NCBI RefSeq assembly: GCF_000318095.2
Contig: NZ_KB290714.1
Coordinates: forward strand, 35,298 to 99,297
Direction: 5' to 3'
Length of the DNA stretch: 64,000 nt
From: Alloprevotella sp. oral taxon 473 str. F0040
Lineage (GTDB): Bacteria; Bacteroidota; Bacteroidia; Bacteroidales; Bacteroidaceae
This document shows positions 8,453 to 15,440 of the stretch, one piece after another (positions within the stretch are counted from its first letter, which is position 1; every line of letters starts with the position of its first letter). Position numbers and translations under genes: made by a program. The notes under the pieces are model-generated. The model saw nothing but the letters and a program-made list of their open reading frames with translations. It did no database searches and was not told where the DNA came from.

Positions 8453-10387
8453 ATGAAACACCTCCGACTTCCGCATTTCAGTATCTCTCAATATGGTGTA
8501 CTCCTATGGCGTCTCCTTCTTGCCTTTGCGATGCTCACTCTAGCACGAGTGATTTTTCTTTGGCACAATGCAGACTTACTCCATCTTGAAGACCTTTCCT
8601 CCACACTTCTCGCCTTTCGAGGTGGGGTGCGCTTTGACTTGGCAGCATTAGTCTACCTCAATGCCCTCATGCTCTTATTGCATTTCCTACCTCAACGATG
8701 GACCAGTCAGAGATGGGGACAGCATTTATTGCGATGGACTTATCTTCTTCCCAACATTTTAGGCTTGATGGCCAACATGACCGACGTGGTCTACTTCCGA
8801 TTCACGCTCAATCGCACCACGATGGCCGTATTTCATGAGTTTTCCAACGAAAATCCTCTTCGCTTCTTGGGATTTCTTTGGGACTTCCTCCCCATCACTC
8901 TCCTCTCGTTGGGCATCATCGCTGTGTGGATGATTCTAGACCATCTGCCTCGGGTCAAAGTGCTTCATTGGCAAGCACGCAAAGAAGCCTTGGTGTCTAG
9001 CAGCTTGCTCGTGGTGGCAGCTGTATTGTCCATGGGCTGTGTCCGTGGCACATTTAGCGACCTCCGTCCACTAGCCCCACATAACGCTTCTCTTTATTGT
9101 AACGAGCCACAACAACAGGCTCTTGTCCTCAACACCCCTTTCACCCTACTGCGAACGGCAGGCAAAACAGCCATGCCCATTCACACTTACTTCTCTGAGG
9201 AAGAAGCCCAACGCTACTTTTCTTCCGAGCGCACCCCTACCACTGATGGTGCTTGGAGCGGGCATTTCAAAGGACGAAATATCGTGATGATCATCTGGGA
9301 AAGTATGGCCAAAGAATGGGTAGGAAGCTTAAATCGTCAAATACCTAATTATCCCACTTACACACCTTTCATTGACTCTCTGCTGGTTCATTCCTTTGTA
9401 TTGACCGACGCTTATGCTTGCGGCACACAATCGGTCGATGCCATGCCTGCACTCTTCGGATCTATCACGCGGCCAGGCCAACCCTTTGTCACTTCGCCTT
9501 ACGCAGGAAACGGATTGACAGCACTCCCCGAATTCTTGAAGCGCGCAGGGTACTACACCGCCTTCTTTCACAATGCGCAGAATGGTTCGATGGGCTTTGA
9601 TGCCTTCTCCCGAAAGATGGGTTTCGATGCCTATTTCGGTATGGACGAATACAACAACCCGAAAGATTTCGATGGAGGTTGGGGGATTTGGGACGAAGAG
9701 TTTTTGCAATACTTCGCACACAAACTCAGCACCTTCCAACAACCCTTCTTTGCTACTGAATTTACCATCAGTTCGCACCACCCTTTCCACCTTCCTAAAC
9801 GCTATGAGAAAGTGTTTCCCCGTGACGAAGTGCCTTATCACGCCTTGATTCGCTACACGGATATGTCGCTGCGCAAGTTTTTCCAGACGGCACGCACGCA
9901 ACCGTGGTTTCGCAACACGCTCTTCATCATCACCGCCGACCATGCCGTAGCAGGCATCAGACCTGAATATAACAACTCGGTAGGTCGTTTTAGCATCCCC
10001 TTCCTCTTCTACGATGCTCGCGAAGAATGGGTGGGCACCTCGGACAACACTTTCCAGCAAGCCGACTTCCTCCCTACTCTCCTCGACCTCCTCGATTTGC
10101 AACAGCCCAAAATGATCAGTTTCGGGCACAATGTATTCTCTCCCTCTGCCCCACATTTTGCCGTCAGTTCGATTGGTCAGATGTATCAAATGATAGATGG
10201 CGAATGGGTGCTCCACTTTGATGGAGAGAAGGTGCTAGGTTTTTACAACAAAACGAAGGATCCCCGACTCAAGTACGACCTTTCTGCCCAGCAGCTCCCA
10301 GAAATGCAACGCATGCTGCTTACGCTCAAAGCCTACCTGCAAGACTTCACGCACCGCATGAAGGACAACCGACTGCGACTACGCTGA
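8453..10387 (+). CDS. LTA-synthase-family sulfatase (membrane-anchored phosphoethanolamine/phosphoglycerol transferase type)
   Basis: The product is 644 residues from the ATG at 8453. About five membrane segments occupy residues 1-200 and are followed by an extracytoplasmic alkaline-phosphatase-type sulfatase domain (about 265-600). Metal and nucleophile motifs are visible: NIVMIIWESMAKEW at the domain start, the ACGTQSVDAMPALF segment with the likely catalytic Thr, the ISSHHPFHLP loop and the ITADHAV metal site. This layout is that of LtaS and EptA-like transferases that modify envelope glycolipids. The donor and acceptor cannot be told from sequence. It stands alone between two hairpins. 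Confidence 0.88.
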   Translation: MKHLRLPHFSISQYGVLLWRLLLAFAMLTLARVIFLWHNADLLHLEDLSSTLLAFRGGVRFDLAALVYLNALMLLLHFLPQRWTSQRWGQHLLRWTYLLPNILGLMANMTDVVYFRFTLNRTTMAVFHEFSNENPLRFLGFLWDFLPITLLSLGIIAVWMILDHLPRVKVLHWQARKEALVSSSLLVVAAVLSMGCVRGTFSDLRPLAPHNASLYCNEPQQQALVLNTPFTLLRTAGKTAMPIHTYFSEEEAQRYFSSERTPTTDGAWSGHFKGRNIVMIIWESMAKEWVGSLNRQIPNYPTYTPFIDSLLVHSFVLTDAYACGTQSVDAMPALFGSITRPGQPFVTSPYAGNGLTALPEFLKRAGYYTAFFHNAQNGSMGFDAFSRKMGFDAYFGMDEYNNPKDFDGGWGIWDEEFLQYFAHKLSTFQQPFFATEFTISSHHPFHLPKRYEKVFPRDEVPYHALIRYTDMSLRKFFQTARTQPWFRNTLFIITADHAVAGIRPEYNNSVGRFSIPFLFYDAREEWVGTSDNTFQQADFLPTLLDLLDLQQPKMISFGHNVFSPSAPHFAVSSIGQMYQMIDGEWVLHFDGEKVLGFYNKTKDPRLKYDLSAQQLPEMQRMLLTLKAYLQDFTHRMKDNRLRLR

Positions 10388-10414
10388 AAGAAATCTAAAG
10401 TTGCGATACAACAA

Positions 10415-10457
10415 AAGGCAGTGCCAAAACGTCTGTTTTGGCACTGCCTTGTTTTTT
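10415..10457. terminator. Bidirectional terminator between convergent genes
   Basis: A perfect 16-bp stem (AAGGCAGTGCCAAAAC and its complement) with a GTCT loop is followed by TGTTTTTT on the plus strand. On the minus strand the stem is also followed by a U-rich stretch. It ends the sulfatase gene on the plus strand and the protease gene on the minus strand. Confidence 0.9.
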
Positions 10458-10478
10458 GCAAGAATGCAAAGATAAGGG

Positions 10479-12440
10479 TTAGTTAGCAGGTGACACTTTC
10501 TGCACTACGGCACGCCCCTTTGCAGTAATGCGTATGAGGAGGGAGGACTGTCCACGAGGAATACGGAAGGAGCAAGAAGTCTGTTTTATCACAGTCTGTT
10601 GCAACTCGCGTCCTTCGAGGGATATCACCTCTACTTTAGCACCTTCTGGAGCAGCAACGTGGAGAATGTCACCTTCCCAACCACAAGAATAGTTGAAGGA
10701 GGTTGCGGTAGACACTCCTGCAACTCCACTCTTAATGGGAGCATCTTGCAAGATTTTCACATGCTCCACGACTTTGCGGTCGGACTGAGGGAGATAGAAG
10801 TGACAGTCCAACACGGCATTGCGTGGTTTATCCTCTTCATTGGGTTCAACAATCAGTTGAATCTTTGTCTTTCCCTGACCTTGCCACAAAGTACTACTGA
10901 ACCACATTGCAGATGTTTGGAGAGAAAACTCTGCAGGTGCATCAATCGTGAGTACGACGATAGTGTCTTTTGCAGAAACATGGATGTCATTGGGAGAAAT
11001 CCTCCATTTTTCTTCAACCTTAGGTGGATTAACTGGCTCTACTGGTTTAGGATTGGGCTTAATGGGATCCACCGGTTTGGGGTCAGGCTTCGTGGGCTCA
11101 ACTGGCTTGGGGTCAGGCTTCGCGGGCTCCACTGGCTTGGGATCGGGCTTGACAGGATCTACCGGCTTAGGCTCAGGTTTGACGGGATCCACTGGCTTGG
11201 GATCGGGCTTGACGGGATTAACTGGCTTGGGATCGGGCTTGACGGGATCTACTGGCTTGGGATCGGGCTTGACAGGATCTACCGGTTTGGGGTCAGGCTT
11301 AGGCTCGGGTTGATCAGAGGAAAGCTCTGTGCCTTGTTGAACCACGGTGTAGTTAACAAAGGTAGATTCGTCATCGCCAATGAGTTCAAAACGAAGATGT
11401 CCCACTCGCGATTCCTTCTGCGGATTGTCTGCGACCGAGAGTCTAAAAGTTTTACTGTTGTATCCCGACTTCAAATCGGTAGTGAGCCATGCAGCATCAC
11501 TGGTCACCAAATAGGTAGCCGTGGTGGTCATCTTCACTTCTAGGGTTTGTGCGCGATGATCGGGACGCCACTCTGCAGGAGCAAAACTGATTTGTGTGTT
11601 GCCTTCGCTAAACTGAGCAACGATAGGCATACGCTCGCGCAGCATGCGCACATTATCTTCCGTGGCAGAGCCCAAAACTACACCTTTCCACACACTTTTA
11701 GGCCCAGAGAAAATAGGTACTTGTCCTCCCACATGATCATGTGGTCCAGCCATCACCGTGCGATATTCGGGACGACTCGCCCCGACTGCATACTCATGCT
11801 TGCCTGCATCCACCTGTTGTCGCGAGTGCTGACAACCGATGTTGTGCGCGGCTTCGTGCGCCGCCGTATAATTGACTGCTGCCATAGAAGCACGTACGGA
11901 GGAGAAACCAGCATCTATACTCTTTGCCTCCTGAGTCGCCAATCCCGAAGCTCCATCGTTGACGGGTTCGGAAAGCAAAACCACAAGGTCGGCTTTTGCA
12001 GCATCTCGCTGACGGCGTACTTCGGCATGGGCAGAAACCAATCCCAAACCTTGGTTGATGCTCTGCGCTTTTTCGGCAATCTCCATGTAGCCTGCCAAAC
12101 GAAAACGCCCTTCTACATGAGAATTGCGCAACACAGCATTGATAGATTCTACCACCTCTTGGGCATATTTAGCCATACCTCCTCGTTGCGTTGCTACAGC
12201 TTTGCCCGAAGGATCATAGACCACAAAATAATCGATAATGGGCACACTGGTCTGAGCTTGGGTAGAAGCAGTGCGCCACGAAGAAGGTAGCGAATGATAA
12301 AAAGAGGTAGCATGCACCTTTTCCACTGCACCAATGGTAGGACTTAGGATTAAAGTACAAAGAAGGAATAGGAAACTCAATTTCTGTTTCACCACCGCAT
12401 AAGAATGGTGTTTAGAAAAGAAAGATTGCAGACTTTTCAT
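10479..12440 (-). CDS. Secreted zinc metalloprotease (HExxHxxGxxH) with two BACON domains and a Pro-rich repeat
   Basis: A signal peptide (hydrophobic core KLSFLFLLCTLILSPTIGA) precedes a reprolysin-type protease domain. Its zinc motif is HEAAHNIGCQH, residues 195-205 counting from the ATG at 12440; an in-frame ATG at 12452 would add four residues. A BACON domain covers about 270-375. Nine tandem decapeptides of the KPDPKPVDPV type follow (DNA 11031-11300), then a second BACON-like domain (about 485-580). The C-terminal block of about 80 residues ends in LLIRITAKGRAVVQKVSPAN, which resembles type IX secretion sorting domains of this phylum. The protease is probably exported and surface-attached. 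Its substrate is unknown. Confidence 0.82.
   Translation of the reverse strand: MKSLQSFFSKHHSYAVVKQKLSFLFLLCTLILSPTIGAVEKVHATSFYHSLPSSWRTASTQAQTSVPIIDYFVVYDPSGKAVATQRGGMAKYAQEVVESINAVLRNSHVEGRFRLAGYMEIAEKAQSINQGLGLVSAHAEVRRQRDAAKADLVVLLSEPVNDGASGLATQEAKSIDAGFSSVRASMAAVNYTAAHEAAHNIGCQHSRQQVDAGKHEYAVGASRPEYRTVMAGPHDHVGGQVPIFSGPKSVWKGVVLGSATEDNVRMLRERMPIVAQFSEGNTQISFAPAEWRPDHRAQTLEVKMTTTATYLVTSDAAWLTTDLKSGYNSKTFRLSVADNPQKESRVGHLRFELIGDDESTFVNYTVVQQGTELSSDQPEPKPDPKPVDPVKPDPKPVDPVKPDPKPVNPVKPDPKPVDPVKPEPKPVDPVKPDPKPVEPAKPDPKPVEPTKPDPKPVDPIKPNPKPVEPVNPPKVEEKWRISPNDIHVSAKDTIVVLTIDAPAEFSLQTSAMWFSSTLWQGQGKTKIQLIVEPNEEDKPRNAVLDCHFYLPQSDRKVVEHVKILQDAPIKSGVAGVSTATSFNYSCGWEGDILHVAAPEGAKVEVISLEGRELQQTVIKQTSCSFRIPRGQSSLLIRITAKGRAVVQKVSPAN
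11031..11300 (-). repeat. Tandem 30-bp coding repeat, nine units (KPDPKPVDPV type)
   Basis: Nine in-frame 30-bp units encode the decapeptide KPDPKPVDPV, with changes mainly at positions 3 and 8-10 (D/E/N, V/A/T/I). The units form a stiff linker between two BACON domains. The high identity between units means that copy number could change by slippage. The opposite strand has a long glycine-rich reading frame here that is only the shadow of the repeat. Confidence 0.95.
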
Positions 12441-12506
12441 GTCAATCATCATAGGTCATATTTTACCGAAAAGAGAAGGAGTGATGGACTATAAACCTCA
12501 AATTGG

Positions 12507-13115
12507 TTACGTCAAAATCCACCCTTCCCCTGTCTTTACTACTACTCCATCAGTTTGCAAATCCCCCAAAACGCGAGAAAGCGAAGGTCGCAGCACTCCC
12601 AAGGCTTGGGCTGCAGCTTGCACACTCTCCAGAGGTTGATGTTCGCGCAGGTAGTCTAGCACACGGGAACGCAGATTTTGCAAAGCAAAAGCACGGAGTT
12701 TCTTACTCAAGAACTGCGTACGGTCAGAGATATCGCTGATGAATCGACGCATCACCTTAGGTTGTGCAATCATAAAGTCAAAAAAAGCCTCCTTGTTCAC
12801 AATACAAATTTGGCATTCAGTAATCGCTTCCACTGAAACAGGAAAAGTGTTTTCTGTGCCAAACACAAAAGCTGAAGCCAAAAGCATAGGAGCTTCCAAG
12901 AGATCAAGCGTAAAATCGCGTCCTTCCTGTGCCATCTGCGTACGCACCATCCCATCCGTCAAAAGGAAAATAGAACGAACCGACGTGCCTTGTGCCACAA
13001 TGCGGTTGCCTGGAGCAAAAGTTTCAAAACGATGCGGCACTTGTGCAAGCCACGTCTCGAGTTGCTCTGGGGTACAATCAGAAAATAGAGGAATCTGCTG
13101 AAGTGCACTATACAT
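12507..13115 (-). CDS. Crp/Fnr-family transcriptional regulator
   Basis: The 202-residue product has an N-terminal cyclic-nucleotide-binding-like beta barrel (about 10-120), a dimerisation helix (about 130-150) and a C-terminal winged helix with recognition segment AAAQALGVLRPSLSRVLGDL. There are no Cys ligands of the FNR type, and the effector is unknown. Regulators of this size are common in Bacteroidales. It is the last gene of the minus-strand run mtnN-luxS-yaaA-crp, 27 bp after yaaA. Confidence 0.88.
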   Translation of the reverse strand: MYSALQQIPLFSDCTPEQLETWLAQVPHRFETFAPGNRIVAQGTSVRSIFLLTDGMVRTQMAQEGRDFTLDLLEAPMLLASAFVFGTENTFPVSVEAITECQICIVNKEAFFDFMIAQPKVMRRFISDISDRTQFLSKKLRAFALQNLRSRVLDYLREHQPLESVQAAAQALGVLRPSLSRVLGDLQTDGVVVKTGEGWILT

Positions 13116-13142
13116 AGAGGTAAAGAGTTTAAGGAGAGCGTG

Positions 13143-13898
13143 TTAAAGAATCGCCCAAGCAGGTCGTAATTCAGTGGAATCAGGTAGCAAGGCGAATCCT
13201 TCATATTCAAAGGATTGCCAGTCTTCTGTAGCAGTGACTCGGTTCGTGATGAGATGACGTGCCAAAGCGCCACGCATCATTTTGGTATACACCACGATTG
13301 TCTTCAGCTTACCATTCGCCATCACTTGGAAAGTAGGCATGATCACCTTCACTTCCTTTGTCACGCGCTTCCAGTCGAAAAGCTGTTTCATCTCGCCACT
13401 GCCCAAAAAGAAGAGCACTCCATCGTCTGCTTTCACCGCATCGATGAGCACATCTGTGAGACGCGTGCGCCAAAACTGAAACATGGTCTGTCCGTCATGC
13501 TCGGGCAACACCACATTTCCCTCAAGGCGATAGTTTTTGATACCATCGAGCGGACGTAGCAGTCCATAAAGAAAAGACGTCATCCAAAAGTGCTGCTGGG
13601 CATAAGCTAGATCTTCGGGCGAGAATTCTGCAGCTCGCAGGTGACGATACGCCATTCCTGTGTAAGACAGCACAGCTGCCTGGGGAGTGAGTGCAGGAAA
13701 GTCCGTGTATCTCTGCTTATTGAGAGCTGCAAGCTGCGGATTGATTTTGAGCAACTGCGACAATTCTTCCGTAGACAGTTCGCTCATCTGTTCTGCACAG
13801 TGTTCGGCCTCAGCCAAAAACAGAGGAGTCGTGAGCGAAGGCAAAGATACTGAAGGGCTATCCGTCATATCTTTCGCAGGCGAAAGTAAGATTTGCAT
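13143..13898 (-). CDS. yaaA: Peroxide stress protein YaaA family
   Basis: The 251-residue product matches the YaaA (DUF328) family along its whole length. It starts MQILLSPAKDM, and has YTGMAYRHL near residue 80, LYGLLRPLDGI near 130 and KMMRGALARHLI near 200. In E. coli YaaA lowers free intracellular iron and limits peroxide damage. It starts 12 bp after luxS and ends 27 bp before crp, so co-transcription with both is likely. Confidence 0.93.
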   Translation of the reverse strand: MQILLSPAKDMTDSPSVSLPSLTTPLFLAEAEHCAEQMSELSTEELSQLLKINPQLAALNKQRYTDFPALTPQAAVLSYTGMAYRHLRAAEFSPEDLAYAQQHFWMTSFLYGLLRPLDGIKNYRLEGNVVLPEHDGQTMFQFWRTRLTDVLIDAVKADDGVLFFLGSGEMKQLFDWKRVTKEVKVIMPTFQVMANGKLKTIVVYTKMMRGALARHLITNRVTATEDWQSFEYEGFALLPDSTELRPAWAIL

Positions 13899-13910
13899 AA
13901 TCTCTAAAGT

Positions 13911-14390
13911 TTAGTCAGGATATACCAAACGCTCGGGAGTCATCTTTGTAAGCACCTCATCGAGATACTTACGAGCTTCCCAACGCGCCATGTTGAGATC
14001 CATGAGCTGATAGTTGCCGCAGTCGCGAGGTGTGGCACCAGGCACTTCGCCCTCAAAGTTAGCAATGAATTCGTAGGTTTCTACCAATAGTGGCAAAACC
14101 TGTTCAGAGGTAAGATCCCCACGAAGGATGAGATAATTACCAGTCAAACAACCCATTGGTCCCCAATAAATCACACGCTCTGCCCATGTGGGGTGGTTGC
14201 GCAAGAAAGTGGCTGCCAAATGCTCCATGGTGTGGATGGCATTGACGTGCAGTGCGGGTTCACGATTGGGAGCTTTCATGCGTACATCAAAAGTGGTCAC
14301 AATTTCTCCGCCCACTGCATCTTGGCGACTCACATACACTCCGCGATGGAGCGTGAGATGATTCACCGTAAAAGAAGGTATCTTTTTCAT
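13911..14390 (-). CDS. luxS: S-ribosylhomocysteine lyase (AI-2 synthase)
   Basis: LuxS splits S-ribosylhomocysteine into homocysteine and DPD, the precursor of autoinducer 2. The metal site His53-x-x-Glu56-His57 (HTMEH) and Cys124 (RDCGNY) are present, as is the catalytic Cys81 in GPMGCLTGNY. The ATG at 14390 is preferred over an in-frame TTG at 14396, giving 159 residues, normal for LuxS. mtnN, which makes the LuxS substrate, lies immediately upstream on the same strand, separated by a 167-bp gap full of TTAGACGTTAGA repeats. Confidence 0.97.
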   Translation of the reverse strand: MKKIPSFTVNHLTLHRGVYVSRQDAVGGEIVTTFDVRMKAPNREPALHVNAIHTMEHLAATFLRNHPTWAERVIYWGPMGCLTGNYLILRGDLTSEQVLPLLVETYEFIANFEGEVPGATPRDCGNYQLMDLNMARWEARKYLDEVLTKMTPERLVYPD

Positions 14391-14410
14391 TGTCAAAATA
14401 GTTTGAGAAT

Positions 14411-14572
14411 AGACGTTAGAAGTTAGACGTTAGAAATTAGAGGGTAGAAATTAGAAGTCCTTGAGATTTTCTAGTTCTTCTAGAGTATCTAGTTCTTCTC
14501 GTTTGCTAGAATATCTAGTCCAATAGCGTTAGCCCTCTAACGTCTAACATCTAATGTCTAACCTCTAATTCC
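14411..14572. repeat. TTAGACGTTAGA-type degenerate intergenic repeats between luxS and mtnN
   Basis: Several tandem-like copies of an 11-12 nt unit (GACGTTAGAAG, TTAGACGTTAGA and others) lie on one side, with their complements (CTAACGTCTAA) on the other. In between are copies of TCTAGTTCTTCTAG. The right-hand block supplies the last codons and the stop of mtnN. The same units recur in gaps at about 22.2, 23.8, 30.7, 45.7 and 54.2 kb. Confidence 0.85.
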
Positions 14573-15259
14573 TAAAATAAAATGTTTTGTGATGTCGAAA
14601 GAGCGATGCGCCATTTCCGACCAGAAGTTCTCATATTGTGCCCAGTGTTCGTCCACACCAGGAGTGTCGCTGATGATGCGGAAGCTCACAAATGGCACCT
14701 TTTCGAGGTGGCACACTTGAGCGATGGCCGCACTCTCCATGTCAACTGCCAGACCATCGGGGAATTGCGCTTTTATGCCTGCCAAAATCGCATGATCGGT
14801 GATAAATTTATCGCCTGTGCAAATCAATCCTGTGTGGATTTTCGTCTGTATCGAAGCATCTGCCGCCATCTCACGTGCCACCTCCAAGAGAGGCTCAGCA
14901 CCGGCAAAGCGTGCAGGCAGCCCTTGCACCTGACCATAGAGGTTGCCTTCGCCACACCACACATCGTGATAGGTGGTTTCTGCTCCCACGACGACATCCA
15001 TCACACCCAATTTCGCATCGATGCCACCAGCACATCCCGAATTGATGATGGCTTCTGGAGCAAAACGTGCGATAAGTTGAGTAGCTCCTACGGCAGCATT
15101 GACTTTACCAATACCACACTGCATGAGCACAATCTCGTGATGCGCTAATTTACCCGTGGTATAGGTGCGGCCATCCACCAAAATATCTTCGCGCTGCTCT
15201 AGCAAAGCCGCTATTTGCGCGTGTTCTTCAGACATGGCCGTGATAATTCCTAATTTCAT
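14558..15259 (-). CDS. mtnN: 5'-methylthioadenosine/S-adenosylhomocysteine nucleosidase
   Basis: MtnN (Pfs) removes adenine from S-adenosylhomocysteine and methylthioadenosine. The 233-residue product begins MKLGIITAMSEE, which fixes the ATG at 15259 rather than an earlier in-frame start. Family motifs are SGCAGGIDAKLGVMDVVVG and the catalytic AVDMESAAIAQVC; the active-site Asp lies in RIISDTPG. The last residues, GIRG, and the stop are read from TTAGACGTTAGA-type repeat DNA. It feeds ribosylhomocysteine to the adjacent luxS. Confidence 0.96.
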   Translation of the reverse strand: MKLGIITAMSEEHAQIAALLEQREDILVDGRTYTTGKLAHHEIVLMQCGIGKVNAAVGATQLIARFAPEAIINSGCAGGIDAKLGVMDVVVGAETTYHDVWCGEGNLYGQVQGLPARFAGAEPLLEVAREMAADASIQTKIHTGLICTGDKFITDHAILAGIKAQFPDGLAVDMESAAIAQVCHLEKVPFVSFRIISDTPGVDEHWAQYENFWSEMAHRSFDITKHFILGIRG

Positions 15260-15285
15260 GAAGTTCTTGTCGTTTATTTCTCTTG

Positions 15286-15293
15286 CAAAGATA
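15286..15293 (-). promoter_or_regulatory. Bacteroidetes-type -7 box (TATCTTTG) for mtnN
   Basis: The minus strand reads TATCTTTG, 27 bp before the mtnN ATG, matching TAnnTTTG. Confidence 0.55.
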
Positions 15294-15315
15294 GTGTGTT
15301 TTGTCCACTTTTCCG

Positions 15316-15323
15316 TAACTTTG
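15316..15323 (+). promoter_or_regulatory. Bacteroidetes-type -7 box (TAACTTTG) for the YfhO-family gene
   Basis: TAACTTTGC lies 118 bp before the ATG at 15441 and back to back with the mtnN box, so the two genes probably share a divergent promoter region. A TTTG at 15300-15303 is closer than the usual -33 spacing. Confidence 0.45.
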
Positions 15324-15440
15324 CGCATATAAGTATAGATAGGTTCATCTTTTCCTTCCTTCTCAACTGTCCCACAACTGGTCTTTAGGAAGATGATGCT
15401 CTCACAATCCTATTGATAATACCCATTTTCAAAGAACTAT

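Noticed and set aside
10948..11313. A plus-strand glycine-rich frame rich in TGLGSG
   Set aside because: It is the opposite strand of the 30-bp coding repeat in the protease gene; any such repeat leaves an open frame.
14411..14572. Possible CRISPR array from repeated TTAGACGTTAGA units
   Set aside because: Units are 10-12 nt, degenerate, in both orientations and irregularly spaced, with no spacers of constant length and no cas genes.
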